A program made the translations under genes and the position numbers. The notes beneath the pieces were generated by a model. It did not search any database. It was not told the DNA's origin and saw only the letters and a program-made list of their open reading frames with translations. From the NCBI GenBank assembly GCA_001872725.1, contig MNWR01000105.1, forward strand, positions 574 through 42,462: a stretch of DNA of 41,889 nucleotides, given 5' to 3'. The stretch comes from Proteobacteria bacterium CG1_02_64_396 (lineage in GTDB: Bacteria; Pseudomonadota; MNWR01; CG1-02-64-396). Position 1 is the stretch's first letter, and each line of letters starts with the position of its first letter. Shown piece by piece: positions 41,795 to 41,889 of this stretch.

Positions 41795-41889
41795 CTAGGA
41801 GTCTGTCGGACTTGAGATCGTCCTACTGCGCCGGCGGGTAATCGGTCCAAATTCCCCCGGTTTTTCGTCACATAGCCACCACTATGATC
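41795..41889. mobile_element. Probable insertion sequence end (right window edge)
   Basis: Bases 41795-41816 repeat, in inverted orientation, the motif at 21-42 (21 of 22 positions). The sequence beyond it (GATCGTCCTACTGCGCCGG and on to the window edge) differs from that beyond the left copy, as expected if these are opposite ends of two element copies. No transposase is visible within the 73 bases that remain. Family not assigned. Confidence 0.45.

Overview
This 41.9 kb window is bacterial chromosome from a Gram-negative organism. LptD, a PilMNOPQ type IV pilus envelope complex and several lipoprotein signals all point that way. The genes and their order (DUF2066 / CDP-alcohol phosphatidyltransferase / Hda, pilMNOPQ with aroK-aroB, accD-folC) are proteobacterial. 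A deep-branching or gammaproteobacteria-like lineage is my best guess; I cannot name a genus. Housekeeping genes look GC-rich, while the pilus genes look more AT-rich by eye.

Layout, left to right. (1) 1-2.1 kb: speD-speE polyamine operon, then a tRNA cluster (Pro-Arg-His-Lys in transcription order) with a clear sigma70 promoter, all on the minus strand. (2) 2.1-6.6 kb: trkA (minus), diverging from a tightly packed plus-strand operon ubiX / DUF2066 protein / CDP-alcohol phosphatidyltransferase / hda. (3) 6.6-28.1 kb: one long minus-strand array whose transcription order is pilM-pilN-pilO-pilP-pilQ, a giant Ig-like lipoprotein gene of about 12.3 kb, aroK, a membrane-bound spermidine-synthase-like gene, a small membrane protein gene, and aroB. 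The classical pilMNOPQ-aroK-aroB locus is still recognisable but has been opened at two places. (4) 28.3-31.0 kb: a minor pilin operon (fimT, pilV, pilW, a pilX-like gene) ending in a strong terminator and preceded by a sigma54-type promoter motif. (5) 31.1-35.4 kb: accD-folC-lptD. (6) 35.6-38.0 kb: a nitronate monooxygenase family gene, two small genes of unknown function and tRNA-Asp. (7) 38.1-41.7 kb: rodA diverging from a Rep helicase gene and an acyl-CoA thioesterase gene. Both window ends carry the same outward-facing 22 bp motif, which looks like insertion sequence ends.

The most striking content is the surface and pilus material. The giant gene encodes about 4085 residues of bacterial Ig-like repeats behind a lipoprotein signal. 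It lies between the pilus secretin gene and aroK and has nested internal duplications. The PilX-like minor pilin carries two acidic tandem-repeat arrays followed by a Cys/His motif. Together they suggest a species-specific elaboration of the type IV pilus and cell surface; the link between the two is inferred from position only.
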